Source: Actinomycetota bacterium (GTDB lineage Bacteria > Actinomycetota > Humimicrobiia > Humimicrobiales > Humimicrobiaceae). From it: DNA of 8,831 bases. The stretch's first letter is position 1. Each line of letters starts with the position of its first letter. The translations under genes and the position numbers were made by a program. Of the stretch, positions 6,465 to 8,831 are shown piece after piece. A model generated the notes under the pieces. It saw only the letters and a program-made list of their open reading frames with translations, was not told the DNA's origin and did not search any database. The stretch is from contig JAQVHC010000049.1 of the NCBI GenBank assembly GCA_028696435.1, positions 1-8,831 on the forward strand. Direction: 5' to 3'.

Positions 6465-7463
6465 ATGAATCCCAAAAAATATAAAGTAACTGGAATTGGC
6501 AATGCCATAGTAGATATTCTGGCAAATGTTGAAGATGATTTTCTAAAGGAGCACAATCTCACCAAAGGGACAATGAAAATAGTTAATGAATCTGATATAG
6601 AAAAATTGTGTTCACGTATTAAAACATTAAAAAAGGTGTCCGGTGGCTCTGCCGCAAATACAATAGCGGCGCTATCATCTCTTGGTAATCCTGTAGCTTT
6701 TATAGGCAGAGTAGGAAATGATGAGCATGGCAGACTCTTTGAGGAAGATTTAAGAAATATTGGGGTTGAATATTGTACTGAAAAAGCTGACAGTACCTGC
6801 TCAGGGCCAACTGCATGCTGTATTGTTCTTATTACTCCTGACGCACAGAGAACCATGAATACTTTTCCGGGTATATCAGGTTTTTTGAGTCCTGGAAATA
6901 TTGATGAGCATGTTATATCGCAATCTGAAATTATATACCTCGAAGGTTATCTACTGGATAGCAGAGAAGCTAAAAAAGCATTTGAGAAAGCAATAAAAAT
7001 AGCATCAGAAACGGACGGGAAGGTTTCTCTCAGCCTTTCAGATTCTTTTTGTGTGAAGCGTCACAGAAATGAATTTATGGGCCTTATAAAAAATAATGTA
7101 GATATCCTTTTTGCAAACGAGGAGGAAATTAAGTCATTATTTGAAACTGGTAGCCTGGAATCTGCTCTTTATAATTGTAAGGAATTAAAAAATACATGTA
7201 TTATTACAAGAGCCGGGGAAGGGTCAATTGTTATATGCAACGGAAAGGTAAATACAATTCCTCCGGAAAAAAATGTCAGGGTTATTGATACTACAGGAGC
7301 AGGTGATCTATATGCAGCCGGGTTTCTTCACGGGTATGTAAGAGGAATGGATCCCGGGATATGTGGAAGAATAGGCAGTATAATTGCAGCCGAAATAATC
7401 AGTCAGCATGGTGCACGTCTTGAAACGTCCCTTAATAACTTACTTGAAAGAATAAGTTTTTAA
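6465..7463 (+). CDS. PfkB-family carbohydrate kinase, adenosine-kinase-like
   Basis: This is a ribokinase/PfkB-fold kinase that transfers phosphate from ATP to the hydroxymethyl group of a sugar or nucleoside. The substrate-side motif SGGSAANT is at 59-66, and GRVGNDEHG at 81-89 is a family block. ANEEE at 217-221 is the NxxE magnesium motif, and DTTGAGD at 275-281 forms the anion hole with catalytic base Asp281. The 332-residue length is normal. Segments such as LSLSDSFCVKRHR (188-200) and the C-terminal AAEIISQHGAR (308-318) resemble bacterial proteins annotated as adenosine kinase, and the next gene handles methylthioadenosine, so adenosine is my best guess. Fructose, ribose or another nucleoside remain possible. 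The start fits the family N-terminus, but the leader has only a weak GCGG about ten bases upstream as ribosome site. It is the first gene of the plus-strand purine-related run. Confidence 0.88.
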   Translation: MNPKKYKVTGIGNAIVDILANVEDDFLKEHNLTKGTMKIVNESDIEKLCSRIKTLKKVSGGSAANTIAALSSLGNPVAFIGRVGNDEHGRLFEEDLRNIGVEYCTEKADSTCSGPTACCIVLITPDAQRTMNTFPGISGFLSPGNIDEHVISQSEIIYLEGYLLDSREAKKAFEKAIKIASETDGKVSLSLSDSFCVKRHRNEFMGLIKNNVDILFANEEEIKSLFETGSLESALYNCKELKNTCIITRAGEGSIVICNGKVNTIPPEKNVRVIDTTGAGDLYAAGFLHGYVRGMDPGICGRIGSIIAAEIISQHGARLETSLNNLLERISF

Positions 7464-7558
7464 TTTTGCTGAATGTATTATTTTATTATACAGGTGTATT
7501 AACTTAACAGGATTTAAACTGGTAAACAAACAGTAAAATATAAAATAAACAAATAGAT

Positions 7559-7595
7559 AAAATAACATGAAAATAACATGAAGGGGATAACATGA
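7559..7595 (+). repeat. 11-bp tandem duplication creating two mini-ORFs linked to the mtnP start
   Basis: AAAATAACATG occurs twice in perfect tandem (7559-7569, 7570-7580), and ATAACATGAA recurs a third time at the mtnP start (7587-7596). Each copy contains an ATG. The first opens MKIT-stop (7567-7581) and the second MKGIT-stop (7578-7595). Each stop overlaps the next ATG as ATGA, the last one being the mtnP ATG at 7592. Only the third start has a good Shine-Dalgarno site (AAGGGG, 7581-7586). The arrangement is directly visible; translation of the mini-ORFs is not shown. Confidence 0.6.
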
Positions 7596-8398
7596 ATAAT
7601 AATCAAAAAGCTGAAATAGGCATATTCGGAGGTTCGGGATTTTACTCTTTTTTAGAAAAGGTAGAAGAATATGATGTTTATACGCCTTATGGCTCTCCTT
7701 CAGATAAAATAACGGTTGGTCTGGTTGAAGGGAGAAAAGTTGCTTTTATGCCCAGGCATGGAAAAGACCATAGCTTACCGCCACACAGGATTAATTATCG
7801 TGCAAATATTTTTGCAATGAAGATGCTGGGTGTAAAATGTATATTCGGGCCATGTGTTTCAGGAAGTCTCCAGCCACACATAAAGCCGGGGCATTTTGTA
7901 GTGTGCGACCAATTTGTTGATAGGACAAAAGGAAGGATTGATACATTTTATGATGGTCCTAAAACAATCCATCTTGCGATGGCTGAGCCATACTGTCCGG
8001 AGCTTAGAAGAATTGTTATTGAAAGTGCGAAAGAACTAAATATTGATTATCATCCAGAAGGTACAGTAGTTGTCATTCAGGGCCCGAGATTCAGCACTCG
8101 TTCTGAGAGCAGATGGTATTCGTCACAGGGATGGGAAGTTATAAATATGACACAGTATCCTGAGGCGTATCTTGCCAGGGAGCAGGAAATGTGTTATGTA
8201 AATATTTCACTAATTACTGATTATGACGCAGGACTGGAGGGACATCCTGAAATAAAACCGGTGACTATAGAAGAAGTGATTAGAGTTTCCAATGAGAATA
8301 ATAAAAAATTAACAGCACTTCTTTTAAAAGCAATATTAAAAATTCCAGAGGAACGTGATTGCGCCTGTTTACATGCATTAAAAGATGCGGAAATTTAG
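7592..8398 (+). CDS. mtnP: S-methyl-5'-thioadenosine phosphorylase
   Basis: It splits methylthioadenosine with phosphate into adenine and 5-methylthioribose 1-phosphate, feeding purine and methionine salvage. The 268 residues are typical of the MTAP/PNP family, trimeric class. Phosphate-site motifs are GGSG at 13-16 and RHGKDH at 55-60. SGSLQPHIKPGHFVVCDQF (90-108) is a family block, and NMT at 185-187 contacts the nucleoside. The base-recognition segment reads TDYD (209-212). In human MTAP the two Asp of TDYD select 6-aminopurines, whereas purine nucleoside phosphorylases carry Asn there, so methylthioadenosine is favoured over inosine-type substrates. AAGGGG, five bases before the ATG, sets the start. 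It lies 128 bases after the PfkB kinase and 165 bases before purC, all on one strand. No terminator is evident after its stop. Confidence 0.94.
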   Translation: MNNNQKAEIGIFGGSGFYSFLEKVEEYDVYTPYGSPSDKITVGLVEGRKVAFMPRHGKDHSLPPHRINYRANIFAMKMLGVKCIFGPCVSGSLQPHIKPGHFVVCDQFVDRTKGRIDTFYDGPKTIHLAMAEPYCPELRRIVIESAKELNIDYHPEGTVVVIQGPRFSTRSESRWYSSQGWEVINMTQYPEAYLAREQEMCYVNISLITDYDAGLEGHPEIKPVTIEEVIRVSNENNKKLTALLLKAILKIPEERDCACLHALKDAEI

Positions 8399-8472
8399 CC
8401 GGTATTTTTACATTTGAACAATAAAGATTTTCAGAATTTAAGGAGTTATTATTTGCTACTTTAAAGAATAAT

Positions 8473-8503
8473 TAATCTGTGCAGTAATAATCTGCATAAA
8501 TTA
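8473..8503 (+). promoter_or_regulatory. Imperfect hairpin or operator-like dyad in the purC leader
   Basis: TAATCTGTGCAG (8473-8484) can pair with CTGCATAAATTA (8492-8503) around a 7-base loop: ten Watson-Crick pairs, one G-T and one C-A mismatch. No T run follows, so it is not a terminator. It ends 60 bases before the purC ATG. It does not resemble the Bacillus PurBox, the E. coli PurR site or the purine riboswitch core. The function is unknown. An AAGGAG at 8441-8446 further up is not followed by any usable reading frame. Confidence 0.4.
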
Positions 8504-8524
8504 TTAATAAGAAATTAATAAGAA
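8503..8524 (+). repeat. Perfect 11-bp tandem duplication in the purC leader
   Basis: ATTAATAAGAA is present twice without a gap (8503-8513 and 8514-8524), beginning on the last base of the upstream hairpin. It ends 39 bases before the purC ATG. It is the same length as the duplication before mtnP but different in sequence, so it probably arose independently by slippage. Confidence 0.75.
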
Positions 8525-8563
8525 TGATATGAAAGTAAGAATAAAAGAGAAGGTGAAATAATT

Positions 8564-8831
8564 ATGAAGTTAATAGGGAATGTAGAAATCAGCGGGCTGG
8601 AAAAATTAAGAAGTGGTAAGGTAAGAGAGATGTTTTCGTTTGATGATCGGATTTTAATAGTAACTACTGATAGAATTTCTGCTTTTGATTTCATTTTACC
8701 CTCATTAATTCCTTATAAAGGCATAGTTTTAAATAAAATATCAAATTTCTGGTTTAATTATCTGCAAGACATAATTGATAACCATTTAATTGAAACAGAT
8801 TTTGAGAAGTTTCCAAAATTTTTAAAAAAAT
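8564..8831 (+). CDS. purC: Phosphoribosylaminoimidazole-succinocarboxamide synthase, N-terminal part (3' end outside window)
   Basis: PurC joins CAIR and aspartate, using ATP, to form SAICAR in de novo purine synthesis. The frame is open from the ATG to the window edge and shows the first 89 residues. Visible hallmarks are the nucleotide-loop segment SGKVREMF at 17-24, TTDRISAFD at 34-42 and PYKGIVLNKISNFWF at 50-64. These follow the longer yeast Ade1-like form (about 290-310 residues) rather than the shorter E. coli form, which reads RGKAK and NNKFN at the matching places. AGAAGGTG (8548-8555), eight bases before the ATG, fixes the start. A ten-codon open frame, 8529-8561, covers this ribosome site and stops two bases before the ATG, with no ribosome site of its own. 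The gene follows mtnP and the PfkB kinase on the same strand, consistent with a purine theme. Confidence 0.93.
   Translation, partial: MKLIGNVEISGLEKLRSGKVREMFSFDDRILIVTTDRISAFDFILPSLIPYKGIVLNKISNFWFNYLQDIIDNHLIETDFEKFPKFLKK

Noticed and set aside
8399..8563. Purine riboswitch or PurBox before purC
   Set aside because: The conserved purine-riboswitch core and the paired CCGAA/TTCGG PurBox are both absent from this gap.

Overview
This window comes from an AT-rich bacterial chromosome, about two thirds A+T by eye, with heavy use of ATA, AGA and AGG codons. A single-chain pyruvate:ferredoxin oxidoreductase points to an anaerobic or fermentative lifestyle. RarA and several good Shine-Dalgarno sites point to a bacterium rather than an archaeon. 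I cannot place it more finely: a low-GC clostridia-like organism or an uncultured anaerobic lineage would both fit.

Layout, left to right. Bases 1-1659 hold the C-terminal half of pyruvate:ferredoxin oxidoreductase (nifJ), cut by the window edge. It is followed on the same strand by aspartate kinase (lysC, 1808-3028) and aspartate-semialdehyde dehydrogenase (asd, 3244-4266), the first two steps of the aspartate-family amino acid pathway. A short convergent junction with a probable terminator (4287-4312) separates asd from rarA (4311-5657, minus). yjbQ (5795-6193, minus) lies upstream of rarA on the same strand. A 271-base divergent region (6194-6464) carries a large nested inverted repeat between two candidate promoters. 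From there a plus-strand run begins: a PfkB-family, adenosine-kinase-like sugar kinase (6465-7463), S-methyl-5'-thioadenosine phosphorylase (mtnP, 7592-8398) and the start of purC (8564 to the window end).

How the genes fit together. lysC and asd supply aspartate semialdehyde for lysine, threonine and methionine. The right-hand run is purine-centred: MtnP releases adenine from methylthioadenosine, the PfkB kinase may phosphorylate adenosine, and PurC acts in de novo purine synthesis. nifJ feeds central carbon and electron flow. rarA and yjbQ look like unrelated housekeeping neighbours.

No gap between genes exceeds 300 bases, and I see no tRNA, rRNA, CRISPR array, insertion sequence or phage gene. 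The proteins are all recognisable housekeeping families, and I do not see an undescribed multi-gene system. The points worth a second look are small: a probable internal start in lysC that would give a separate ACT-domain subunit, the palindrome between the divergent promoters, short tandem duplications in three leaders, and two mini-ORFs linked by ATGA overlaps to the mtnP start.
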